Of a stretch of 64,000 nt of DNA, positions 45,232-53,971 are shown piece after piece. Under the pieces are notes generated by a model that was not told the origin of the DNA, made no database searches, and saw nothing but the letters and a program-made list of their open reading frames with translations. Within the stretch, counting starts at the first letter, position 1, and each line of letters opens with the position of its first letter. This DNA comes from Sphingobacterium sp. ML3W. Lineage in GTDB: Bacteria; Bacteroidota; Bacteroidia; Sphingobacteriales; Sphingobacteriaceae. Position numbers and translations under genes: made by a program. The stretch covers positions 4,464,001 through 4,528,000 of the forward strand of contig NZ_CP009278.1 in the NCBI RefSeq assembly GCF_000747525.1. The letters run 5' to 3'.

Positions 45232-46866
45232 CTAATAACCTTCATTTTGCTTTAATACGCCATAAGAAAGGTCAATTTCAGACTGTGGAATCGGCATTAA
45301 ATACAATTTAGGATCCCAAACACGCTTCTGAGCTAAACCATTTGTAATATCATAGATATTATTCATTACAGCTCCTGCTATTTTCCATCTACGAATATCA
45401 TAATAACGAGACCCTTCCAAGACCAACTCTACGGCTCTTTCATTACGAATCAATTCTCTTAATCCATCCTGACTAGCATAAACAGCACGATCCACTTTCG
45501 GCATGCCCGCACGAACACGTAACTGATCCAAAGCATCAAATACAGAAGCATCAGGACCTGTCAATTCATTTTGAGCCTCAGCATATGTTAACAAAATTTC
45601 AGCATAGCGAATTAAAATAATATTGACATATGAATCAACATCTTCCCTTTGTGAATAAGGATCAACTAATTTTCTAAAATTATAACCCGTTAGAGAAGTA
45701 TTCGTAGATCCTTTGGGCCAAGAAAACACATAATCTCCAGAAGAAGTCAAGGCATTCCAAGGTGCTGATTCAAATAAAATTGAAGCATAAAAACGAGGGT
45801 CCCTGTTCTTAAATTCTTTTATAAAATCAGACTTATCACTTTTCGCATAGTTTGCAGCACGAACCTCATTGATTGCCATTTGCGCTGGTTGACCAGTTTT
45901 ATAATTATAATATAAATTAACCAAATTCTGAGTCGGTGTTAAAGAGCTCCACCCTCCTACTGATGCATCCAAAAGTAATGTATTATTAAGATGAGACTGT
46001 GTAACACGAATTTGTTGTCTATCTAAAATAACTTCAGAATTACCTTCATTTTCATACTGAAAAATTCCTTCATAACTTCTAAGACCTAATCTGAAGTTAG
46101 TTTCATCTGCAGCATTATCAAAATCTACAAACTTTGCATAATTATCTTTCTGATTTCGAGCATCTTCTGTATTAACCCTAAATAAGGAGTAACCTAAGCC
46201 CATTACTTCTTTCGCTGAAATGGCAGCTTGTTCCCAATTATTTTCCATCAAGTATAAACGCGCTTTCAACGCCAGAGCAGCCCCTTTTGTTATTCTACCT
46301 TTTTCAGAAGAGTAAGAAATAGGTAACACTTTTGAAGCTTCTTCCAATTCATTATATAAGAAATCTAAGACTTCTTGTTTAGGCGCTTGAGGCACATTAG
46401 ACTCCTCTCTAGTCAAAACTTTAGTAACTAATGGTATGTTACCGAATTTCTGAACGATTGGAATATAAGTATAAGCTCTAATGAAACGCACTTCAGCTTT
46501 ATAACGCTCTTTTAATTCGCTATCCATAACCGCTTTATCCACGTTATCCAAGAAATAGTTACACGTCCGAATCGGAATATAATTCCAACCTGCATCTCGG
46601 TCGGAACCAATTGAACCTGCCGAAATCTCTGTAGAAGCACTTTCCCATGGATTTTTTGCATGCGTTAAATCAGAAGCACCATCATCAAACATTGCGTCTC
46701 CTAATTTACCATAAATCGCATTTACAGCTAGTTTAACATCATTTTCAGTATGCCAAAACTCTTCTTCTGCAACTTTGTTAGCCGGTGTACGATCTAAAAA
46801 ATCTTTTGAACATGCCCCAAAAAGTAATGTCGTTGCTAATAATGAATATAAAATATGTCTTTTCAT
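45232..46866 (-). CDS. SusD/RagB-type substrate-binding lipoprotein
   Basis: A 544-residue SusD homologue with lipobox at Cys19 (LLFGAC) and the common start SKDFLDRTPANKVAEEEFW. Further SusD patterns are RTCNYFLDNVDKAV, YKAEVRFIRAYTYIPIVQKF and the C-terminal LRVRAGMPKVD with LIRNERAVELVLEGSRYYDI, which are typical of the large SusD branch. It follows its susC partner by 18 bp and is followed by a strong terminator. No glycoside hydrolase or peptidase lies beside this pair, so the ligand cannot be guessed from context except that it shares a putative operator with the GH84-linked pair. Confidence 0.93.
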   Translation of the reverse strand: MKRHILYSLLATTLLFGACSKDFLDRTPANKVAEEEFWHTENDVKLAVNAIYGKLGDAMFDDGASDLTHAKNPWESASTEISAGSIGSDRDAGWNYIPIRTCNYFLDNVDKAVMDSELKERYKAEVRFIRAYTYIPIVQKFGNIPLVTKVLTREESNVPQAPKQEVLDFLYNELEEASKVLPISYSSEKGRITKGAALALKARLYLMENNWEQAAISAKEVMGLGYSLFRVNTEDARNQKDNYAKFVDFDNAADETNFRLGLRSYEGIFQYENEGNSEVILDRQQIRVTQSHLNNTLLLDASVGGWSSLTPTQNLVNLYYNYKTGQPAQMAINEVRAANYAKSDKSDFIKEFKNRDPRFYASILFESAPWNALTSSGDYVFSWPKGSTNTSLTGYNFRKLVDPYSQREDVDSYVNIILIRYAEILLTYAEAQNELTGPDASVFDALDQLRVRAGMPKVDRAVYASQDGLRELIRNERAVELVLEGSRYYDIRRWKIAGAVMNNIYDITNGLAQKRVWDPKLYLMPIPQSEIDLSYGVLKQNEGY

Positions 46867-46884
46867 TGCTTTTCTATTAAAAAA

Positions 46885-49800
46885 TTAAAACTTAGCTGTT
46901 AAACCGAAGGAAATAGTTTTAACACCCGGGTAACTTGCTCTTCCAGAACCTGTTTCAGGATCAAAATCACCAAGACGTTTGTCTGCCATAAAAGTAAATG
47001 GATTGTTAGAAGAGGCAAATAAGCGCAATTGTGACATTTTAATATTACTTAACACCTCTTGAGGGAATGTATATCCCACAGTAATGGCACGAATTCTAAA
47101 ATAATTACCACTAAACAACCAAAAATCTGAAGTCTTGTAATTGTTAGGAGCAGCATCTGTTAAAGTTATACGTGGGAAATCTGCATCAGATACATTATTT
47201 TCTTCAGACCAACCATTTAGCCAAGCTTTTTTAATATTACCGCCATTAAAAAACGGTTGAACAGCTTCACTTTCCATATAAGTTTTCACTCCTCCAACAC
47301 CATAAGTCAACACATCAATGTCAAAATTCTTATAGCCTGCACGAAAATTAAACCCATAAGTAAACCAAGGAACATCATTACCTATGATCGTACGGTCATT
47401 AGCATCAATTTTCTTATCATCATTGATATCTACATATCGGATATCCCCAACTTCTGGTGCACCACCTGCTGCTGAATAATCAATTCCTTTCAGTTGATCT
47501 TCAGAAGTGAATAAACCATCTGTTTTATAACCAAAGAAATCACCCACTGAACCACCTACACGGTTAATATAATAACCTTCAATGATTTCGTTCACGTTGC
47601 CAAGAGAAAGAATGGTGTTCTTAATTTTAGACATATTACCCGAAATGGAATATGTAAAATCCTCACCAACTTTACCATTGTAAGTTAATGCGATTTCAAT
47701 ACCTTTATTCTGCGTCACTCCTTGATTGTAATATGGCGTATGCTTTTTGTCAAATCCATACGTCAATAAAGTCGCTGGTTGCAATAGGATATCATCCGAT
47801 TTTTTAACAAAGTAATCTGCAACGAAATTAATTTTACCACCTAAAAATGTTGCATCTAAACCAATGTTTGACATCGTTACTTTTTCCCAAAGTGCTAAAC
47901 GGTTGGCTCCATACTGCTGTTCTAATCCATCTACAGCTATTCCATCGAAACTATAAGCAGCATAGCGGTCCAATAAATTATAATAATTACCAATCGCTAC
48001 AGCATCTTGATTACCTAAAGTACCATAAGACCCTCTTAGTTTTAATAAATCAACCCATGATACATCCTCCATGAAAGATTCTTTGTTGATATTCCATCCT
48101 GCAGAGAACGATGGGAAGACAGCTCTTCTAACCTCTGGTGCAAATCGAGATGAATAATCCATACGAGCATTTGCTTCGAATAGGTATTTATCTTGATAAG
48201 AATAGTTAAAGCGTCCAAAGAATGAACGTAATGCCCACTCATCCTGAGTGGTACGGTTTGCTAAACCTTTATCATCTTTACTGATCTCTCCTGAGCTACC
48301 ATTAATAATAGCAGAAGCATCATTACTCACAAAATTTTGTCTTCCTAAAAAAGCTTCTCTGTATACATTAGACTCTTCAGAGGCTCCTACAGTCATCTTA
48401 CCATAATGATCTCCAAACTTCCGTTCGTAATTAATTGTACCTTGTATTAACAATTCTTGACGTTTACCCCAAACCTCCTTCAATTCATTGATTGGTGTAC
48501 CCGTTTTATCTAAAGGAGTATTGGTATTAAAAATATTAATATTTGGCGTTCTATTAATAAAATCGAATGAATTTGCATTTGAATATTTCAATGAAATGGC
48601 TCCATCAATAGATAGTCCTTTCATAGGCGTTAAGGAGGCGTTCGCTGCTAATTGCAAATAATTATCACGATTATTTCCTCTTCCACCTTCAGTAATAGCT
48701 CTTAATTGATTGTTCTTCGTTGTATTGCCATTAGGTACTCCATTTGATATAGAGCCCCATGAACCATCAGATTGTTTAATAGCTGTAAAAGGCAAGGCTC
48801 TTCCCATTTCAACCCAACTGATCGGACTACCGCTACGATCGTAATCTTGTTTTAAAAAGGAAACGTTAGTATTAAAAGTCAATAGGTCCTTTATTACATT
48901 TGTATTGGTATTTAATTTAATATTGATGCGATCTTGCTTACGTCCTGGTACTAAAGATTCTTGATCAAAATAATTTAATCCCAAATAGTAATTCGTAATT
49001 TTACCTGGAGCGTTCACGTTCAACCCAAAGTCGCGTTGAGGAGCTGAAGATCTTAAAACCTCTTTATACCAGTCATTATTTGGATAATAATCTGGATCAG
49101 TTTGATTTTTGAACTTATTAATCACATCATCTGAAAATGTAGGTGCTTTACCCGCATTTTTCATTGCCTTATTATACAACTCAGCATAACCGACCGCATC
49201 AGCAAATTCTGGTAAATAAGATGCGCTTTGAAAACCATAATTAGCATTAAAACCAATTACAGCACGATCCCCACCACCACGTTTTGTCGTCACTAATATT
49301 ACACCATTTGCAGCACGTGATCCATATAAAGAAGCTGAAGCAGCATCTTTCAAGACCGACATACTATTAATATCATTAGGGCTTAAAGCGGAGAATTCGG
49401 CACTTGTTGCAGGTATACCATCGATAATAAACATAGGTGATGGAGAACCTAAATTGGAACGACCACGTACCGTAATACCGCCTGCATTTGCTGATGCACC
49501 TGAAGACGATTTTCCTACCTCACCTGGACGGTTTAACACCGTAATTCCTGGAGAAATCCCCTGCAAAGCATTTTGTAATGAGGTAACAGGTCTATCTGCC
49601 AGTTGTTTCGGTGTAATCGAAGCTACAGATCCTGTTAAATTTGCTTTCTTTTGTGTACCAAAAGCAACAATAACAACCTCATCTAATGCTGTATTCGAAG
49701 AAGTTAATGAAATATTTAAATTACCGCCCGTATAAACAATCTCTTTAGGATCGTAACCCACAATATTAAAAATTAATGTTTTACCCGTTTCTGCATTTAA

Positions 49801-49983
49801 TTCAAAAACCCCGGTTGTATTGGTAGCGGTCGCATTGCCTGTACCTTTCTCAGTAACGGTTACACCTGACAACACATTTCCCCTGTCATCTGTAACACTA
49901 CCTTTCACTTTAATTTTTTGCGCAAAAGTTGCACTCATAACTAAAGATAAAGCAAAAGAAAGTATGGTAGCTTTTCTTTTCAT
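46885..49983 (-). CDS. SusC/RagA-type TonB-dependent importer
   Basis: A 1,032-residue outer-membrane importer. The signal peptide ends near TFAQ (residue 22), followed by a carboxypeptidase-like domain (VKGSVTDDRGNVLSGVTVTE), a TonB-box-like DEVVIVAFGTQKKANLTGSV, and the plug motifs SPMFIIDGIPATSAEFSALSP and VLKDAASASLYGSRAANGVI. The barrel ends SFGLTAKF. There is no STN domain, so control is expected to be by a classical DNA-binding regulator rather than FecIR; a matching palindrome lies 117 bp upstream. Residue patterns and length are canonical for the family. Confidence 0.94.
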   Translation of the reverse strand: MKRKATILSFALSLVMSATFAQKIKVKGSVTDDRGNVLSGVTVTEKGTGNATATNTTGVFELNAETGKTLIFNIVGYDPKEIVYTGGNLNISLTSSNTALDEVVIVAFGTQKKANLTGSVASITPKQLADRPVTSLQNALQGISPGITVLNRPGEVGKSSSGASANAGGITVRGRSNLGSPSPMFIIDGIPATSAEFSALSPNDINSMSVLKDAASASLYGSRAANGVILVTTKRGGGDRAVIGFNANYGFQSASYLPEFADAVGYAELYNKAMKNAGKAPTFSDDVINKFKNQTDPDYYPNNDWYKEVLRSSAPQRDFGLNVNAPGKITNYYLGLNYFDQESLVPGRKQDRINIKLNTNTNVIKDLLTFNTNVSFLKQDYDRSGSPISWVEMGRALPFTAIKQSDGSWGSISNGVPNGNTTKNNQLRAITEGGRGNNRDNYLQLAANASLTPMKGLSIDGAISLKYSNANSFDFINRTPNINIFNTNTPLDKTGTPINELKEVWGKRQELLIQGTINYERKFGDHYGKMTVGASEESNVYREAFLGRQNFVSNDASAIINGSSGEISKDDKGLANRTTQDEWALRSFFGRFNYSYQDKYLFEANARMDYSSRFAPEVRRAVFPSFSAGWNINKESFMEDVSWVDLLKLRGSYGTLGNQDAVAIGNYYNLLDRYAAYSFDGIAVDGLEQQYGANRLALWEKVTMSNIGLDATFLGGKINFVADYFVKKSDDILLQPATLLTYGFDKKHTPYYNQGVTQNKGIEIALTYNGKVGEDFTYSISGNMSKIKNTILSLGNVNEIIEGYYINRVGGSVGDFFGYKTDGLFTSEDQLKGIDYSAAGGAPEVGDIRYVDINDDKKIDANDRTIIGNDVPWFTYGFNFRAGYKNFDIDVLTYGVGGVKTYMESEAVQPFFNGGNIKKAWLNGWSEENNVSDADFPRITLTDAAPNNYKTSDFWLFSGNYFRIRAITVGYTFPQEVLSNIKMSQLRLFASSNNPFTFMADKRLGDFDPETGSGRASYPGVKTISFGLTAKF

Positions 49984-50099
49984 AGATTAATATAATAAAT
50001 GTAAATAATGATTTTAAACTCTGTATTACTTCTCGAAATAACGGTTTGTAAACACAATATTAAATTTATATTACCATATAAAAAAGCTATAACTTCAAA

Positions 50100-50109
50100 C
50101 AATCGATTG
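50100..50109 (-). promoter_or_regulatory. LacI-type operator upstream of second susC
   Basis: CAATCGATTG is a perfect 10-bp palindrome with the same core as the sites at 45032-45065, in the context GTGCAATCGATTG on the minus strand. It lies 117 bp upstream of the susC ATG. The 346-bp gap also has a palindrome ATGTATACAT at 50151-50160; nothing else is recognised up to the tRNA terminator. Confidence 0.55.
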
Positions 50110-50329
50110 CACATATTGCATAAGCAACTAAATAAATTTTCAATGATTCGATGTATACATTGTACACAAATAGACTGTAAAAAACTAACTAATAAATACT
50201 TAACAGCAGTATATCCTTTCGAATAAACATCCAAATATCAATTAGAATCGGAAAGCCAATTTGTAACGACAATCGATAAAAAACGGATAAAATAGGAAAA
50301 TAGGAATGAAAAAATTTTGTATAATAGAA

Positions 50330-50356
50330 AAACCCTTAGCTTTTGACTAAGGGTTT
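50330..50356 (-). terminator. Terminator of the tRNA-fMet array
   Basis: The 10-bp stem AAACCCTTAG/CTAAGGGTTT has a 7-nt loop and is followed on the minus strand by TTCTATT. It begins 7 bp past the last tRNA copy, as expected for a single array transcript. Confidence 0.85.
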
Positions 50357-50362
50357 CATGAG

Positions 50363-50435
<73 letters not shown>

Positions 50436-50474
50436 ATGTATTTTTAGAGTCCTGTCTTTCAAAGACTCTTTTAG

Positions 50475-50547
<73 letters not shown>

Positions 50548-50586
50548 ATGTATTTTTAGAGTCCTGTCTTTCAAAGACTCTTTTAG

Positions 50587-50659
<73 letters not shown>

Positions 50660-50698
50660 ATGTATTTTTAGAGCCTTGTCTTTCAAAGACTCTTTTAG

Positions 50699-50771
<73 letters not shown>

Positions 50772-50810
50772 ATGTATTTTTAGAGCCTTGTCTTTCAAAG
50801 ACTCTTTTAG

Positions 50811-50883
<73 letters not shown>

Positions 50884-50922
50884 ATGTATTTTTAGAGTCC
50901 TGTCTTTCAAAGACTCTTTTAG

Positions 50923-50995
<73 letters not shown>

Positions 50996-51063
50996 ATATA
51001 TTTTTGGTCAATCTTGCTTCTTAATGTAAAAAAACAAGATATCTTTACCTCCGAATTGGAGCA

Positions 51064-51071
51064 CAAAGATA
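51064..51071 (-). promoter_or_regulatory. Candidate -7 element for the tRNA array
   Basis: The minus strand reads TATCTTTG (TAnnTTTG), 69 bp upstream of the first tRNA. No good -33 element is seen. The era promoter must overlap this 115-bp region on the other strand. Confidence 0.35.
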
Positions 51072-51109
51072 TATTTTGTTTCTTTGTAATCCTAATTAAA
51101 TTAAAAAAA

Positions 51110-51988
51110 ATGGCGCATAAAGCAGGATTCGTAAGCATCATCGGAAAACCTAATGCAGGTAAGTCTACGCTAATGAACGCTTTAGTGGGTGAAAAGATGT
51201 CAATCATCACTCCTAAAGCTCAAACAACAAGACACCGCATTATTGGAATAGTGAATGATGAGGAGCACCAAATTGTCTTTTCAGACACGCCGGGTATCAT
51301 CAAACCAAACTATTCGTTACAAGAATCAATGATGAATTTTGTCCAAGGATCGCTAATCGATGCGGACATTATTTTACTTGTTACAGATATCAATGAAAAA
51401 TATGATGAAAGTGATGTTATTGAAAAATTAAAGAAAACAACCTCTCCTGTCGCTGTTTTAATAAATAAAATTGATAAGTCTAACGAAGCAGAAGTGATGG
51501 CTAAAGTGGAATTCTGGAAAGAAACCATCAATCCTGAAGTTATTTTTGCTATATCAGCTCTTCTCGATCATAACATTACAGGGGTGATGGACTATATTAA
51601 GGAAAAACTTCCTGTACACGCTCCGTACTATGAAAAAGATGAATTAACAGACAAGTCGATGCGTTTTTTTGTATCGGAAATGATTCGCGAAAAAATATTC
51701 AAACTGTATGACAAAGAAATTCCATACAGTACTGAGGTCATTGTTACATCCTACAAAGAAGAACCAAAAATAACACGTATTGCAGCAGAGATAATCGTGG
51801 AGCGTGATTCTCAAAAGAATATCATCATCGGTACGGGTGGTGCAATGATTAAAAAAGTCGGTACGTATGCTCGTCAAGATATTGAGGCATTTATTGACAA
51901 AAAAGTTTTCTTAGAGATTTTTGTTAAAGTAATACCCGATTGGAGAAGTAAGAAAAATTACTTAAAAAGATTTGGTTACGAAGACTAA
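51110..51988 (+). CDS. era: GTPase Era
   Basis: A 292-residue GTPase that binds 16S rRNA and assists 30S subunit maturation. The G domain has GKPNAGKSTLMN, the switch region TTRHR, DTPG in VFSDTPGIIKP, and NKID. The C-terminal KH domain includes IVERDSQKNIIIGTGGAMIKKVG followed by FVKVIPDWRSKKNYL (split here for length); its GxxG-type loop is intact. The ATG at 51110 gives the normal MAHKAGFVSIIGKP start; extension to 50960 would translate through a tRNA gene and is rejected. It is monocistronic and ends at a bidirectional terminator shared with uvrC. Confidence 0.97.
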   Translation: MAHKAGFVSIIGKPNAGKSTLMNALVGEKMSIITPKAQTTRHRIIGIVNDEEHQIVFSDTPGIIKPNYSLQESMMNFVQGSLIDADIILLVTDINEKYDESDVIEKLKKTTSPVAVLINKIDKSNEAEVMAKVEFWKETINPEVIFAISALLDHNITGVMDYIKEKLPVHAPYYEKDELTDKSMRFFVSEMIREKIFKLYDKEIPYSTEVIVTSYKEEPKITRIAAEIIVERDSQKNIIIGTGGAMIKKVGTYARQDIEAFIDKKVFLEIFVKVIPDWRSKKNYLKRFGYED

Positions 51989-52028
51989 AACAAGGTAATA
52001 TTTTTAAATAAAATAGTAATCAACATAC

Positions 52029-52066
52029 AAAAGCCCCAATAACGAAAAACGTTTATTGGGGCTTTT
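52029..52066. terminator. Bidirectional terminator between era and uvrC
   Basis: A 14-bp perfect stem, AAAAGCCCCAATAA/TTATTGGGGCTTTT, has A- and T-tracts on opposite sides, so it works for both convergent genes. The loop is about 10 nt. Confidence 0.9.
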
Positions 52067-52096
52067 TATGTATAGTTACAAAACTTTGAACGATGA

Positions 52097-53899
52097 TCAA
52101 TTACGATTGAAATAAGTCAAAAGTGCTTGTAATTGTTTTAAATTCAACACTTTTTTCAACTCTTCCTCTGGAGCTTCTTTGATTTTCTTAACAGACTTAA
52201 AAGTTGTCAGTAATTTTTCCACTGTTGTTTTCCCGATTCCTGGAATTTCCTCCAATTCTGAAACAAAAGTTTTACGACTGCGCTGATTCCTGTGAAAGGT
52301 AATCCCAAACCGATGGGCTTCGTCCCGCAAGTGTTGAATAATTTTCAAGGTTTCCGATTTTTTATCCAAATAAAGTGGATATTGGTCCCCTGGATAATAT
52401 AATTCCTCCAATCTTTTAGCAATACCAATTACAGTCACTTGTTTTTCTATCCCAAGCAATCTTAAGCTTTTCAGTGCTGCACTTAACTGCCCCTTTCCCC
52501 CATCAATAATAATCAACTGCGGCAATCCTGCGTCTTCCTCAAGAACACGCTTATATCGCCTGTATACAGCTTCCTCCATCGTTGCAAAGTCATTCGGACC
52601 TACAACAGTTTTTACATTAAAATGGCGATAATCTTTTTTTGAAGGTTTAGCATCTTTAAACACAACAATAGCCGATACAGGATAACTACCTTGAATATTA
52701 GAGTTATCGAAACATTCGATATGTTGTGGCAATACGTTCAACCTTAAATCTTTCTTCATCTGATTTAAAATCCGATCCACACGCACATCTGGATTTAATT
52801 TTTCATAATGAAGCAATCGCTCCTTTTTAAAGAAAGCAACATTCTTCAAGGATAAATCCAATAGTTTTCGTTTCTCTCCTAACTTTGGAATCGTAAATTT
52901 AATGTGTTCATTTTCTTGTATATCCAATTCAAAAGGAACGATAATTTCTCTCGATAAGCTCTTAAAACGTTCACGAATTTCGGGAATTGCCAAAGCGAGA
53001 AGCTCTTGTTCTGTTTCATCCAAACGACGTTTCATTTCAATGGTCTGCGTTTGAATAATAACGCCATTCATAACCTTTAAATAATTAACAAAAGCATAAC
53101 TATCATCCGAAGCAATACTAAAAACGTCCACATTAGTGATGGATGAATTAACAACCGTAGATTTGCTTTGGTAGGAGTCCAACTTATCCAGTTTCATTTT
53201 AAATGCATGTGCCTGTTCAAAGTTCATATCTGAAACAGCCGCAAGCATCTGCTCTTTGATACGATTAGTAACCACGGCAATCTTACCATTCAAAATATCT
53301 TTGATATCACTAAGATTTTGATCATAATCTTCTTCAGACTGGTATCCCTCACAAGGTCCTTTACAGTTTCCTATTTGATACTCAAGGCAAATTTTAAATT
53401 TACCCCTTGAGATATTTTCCTGCGTCAATGCTAAATTACAGGTTCTAAGAGGAAATAAGTCACGAATGACATCCAATACAATATGCATCATCCCCGTTGA
53501 GGCATAAGGTCCGTAATATCGTGACCCATCCTTAATATATTTCCGTGTCCAAAATACTCGAGGAAACCGTTCATTTTTGATAACAATCCAAGGGTAGGTC
53601 TTATCATCCTTCAATAAAACATTGTACTTAGGCTGATGCTTCTTGATAAGAGAGTTCTCTAACAACCAAGCATCCACCTCAGTATCGACGATTGTGAAAG
53701 CAATACGAGTGATCTGACGGACTAAAACACGAGTCTTACCATTTAATTGCGTTTCATTTACAAAATAAGATCCAACTCTATTTCTTAAATCTTTAGCCTT
53801 ACCGATATATATCAATACATCCTGCTTATCAAAATACTGATATACGCCAGGTTTATGTGGTATCCTTTTAAGTTCTTCTTTATAATCAAACACGTTCAT
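52097..53899 (-). CDS. uvrC: Excinuclease ABC subunit C
   Basis: A 600-residue nucleotide-excision-repair endonuclease that makes both incisions around UvrAB-marked lesions. The N-terminal GIY-YIG nuclease reads KPGVYQYFDKQDVLIYIGKA with DLRNRVGSYF; a UVR motif is seen in AVSDMNFEQAHAFKMKLDKL; the C-terminal RNase-H-like half has IECFDNSNIQGSYPVSAIVV and LIIIDGGKGQLSAAL with conserved Asp residues; helix-hairpin-helix motifs end the protein (ELEEIPGIGKTTVEKLL). The ATG at 53899 is preferred over the TTG two codons upstream. It follows the PBP gene with a hairpin between, so it is probably separately expressed. Confidence 0.97.
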   Translation of the reverse strand: MNVFDYKEELKRIPHKPGVYQYFDKQDVLIYIGKAKDLRNRVGSYFVNETQLNGKTRVLVRQITRIAFTIVDTEVDAWLLENSLIKKHQPKYNVLLKDDKTYPWIVIKNERFPRVFWTRKYIKDGSRYYGPYASTGMMHIVLDVIRDLFPLRTCNLALTQENISRGKFKICLEYQIGNCKGPCEGYQSEEDYDQNLSDIKDILNGKIAVVTNRIKEQMLAAVSDMNFEQAHAFKMKLDKLDSYQSKSTVVNSSITNVDVFSIASDDSYAFVNYLKVMNGVIIQTQTIEMKRRLDETEQELLALAIPEIRERFKSLSREIIVPFELDIQENEHIKFTIPKLGEKRKLLDLSLKNVAFFKKERLLHYEKLNPDVRVDRILNQMKKDLRLNVLPQHIECFDNSNIQGSYPVSAIVVFKDAKPSKKDYRHFNVKTVVGPNDFATMEEAVYRRYKRVLEEDAGLPQLIIIDGGKGQLSAALKSLRLLGIEKQVTVIGIAKRLEELYYPGDQYPLYLDKKSETLKIIQHLRDEAHRFGITFHRNQRSRKTFVSELEEIPGIGKTTVEKLLTTFKSVKKIKEAPEEELKKVLNLKQLQALLTYFNRN

Positions 53900-53911
53900 T
53901 CCCAATAAATA

Positions 53912-53950
53912 AGCCAGATAACAAATTTCGAAAAACTCAATTACCTGGCT
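53912..53950 (-). terminator. Terminator after the class A PBP gene
   Basis: On the minus strand AGCCAGGTAA pairs with TTATCTGGCT (10 bp, one G-U) and is followed by TATTTATT. It begins 22 bp past the PBP stop. The loop is long (19 nt), so efficiency is uncertain. Confidence 0.5.
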
Positions 53951-53971
53951 AAATACTTATATTTTATAAAA

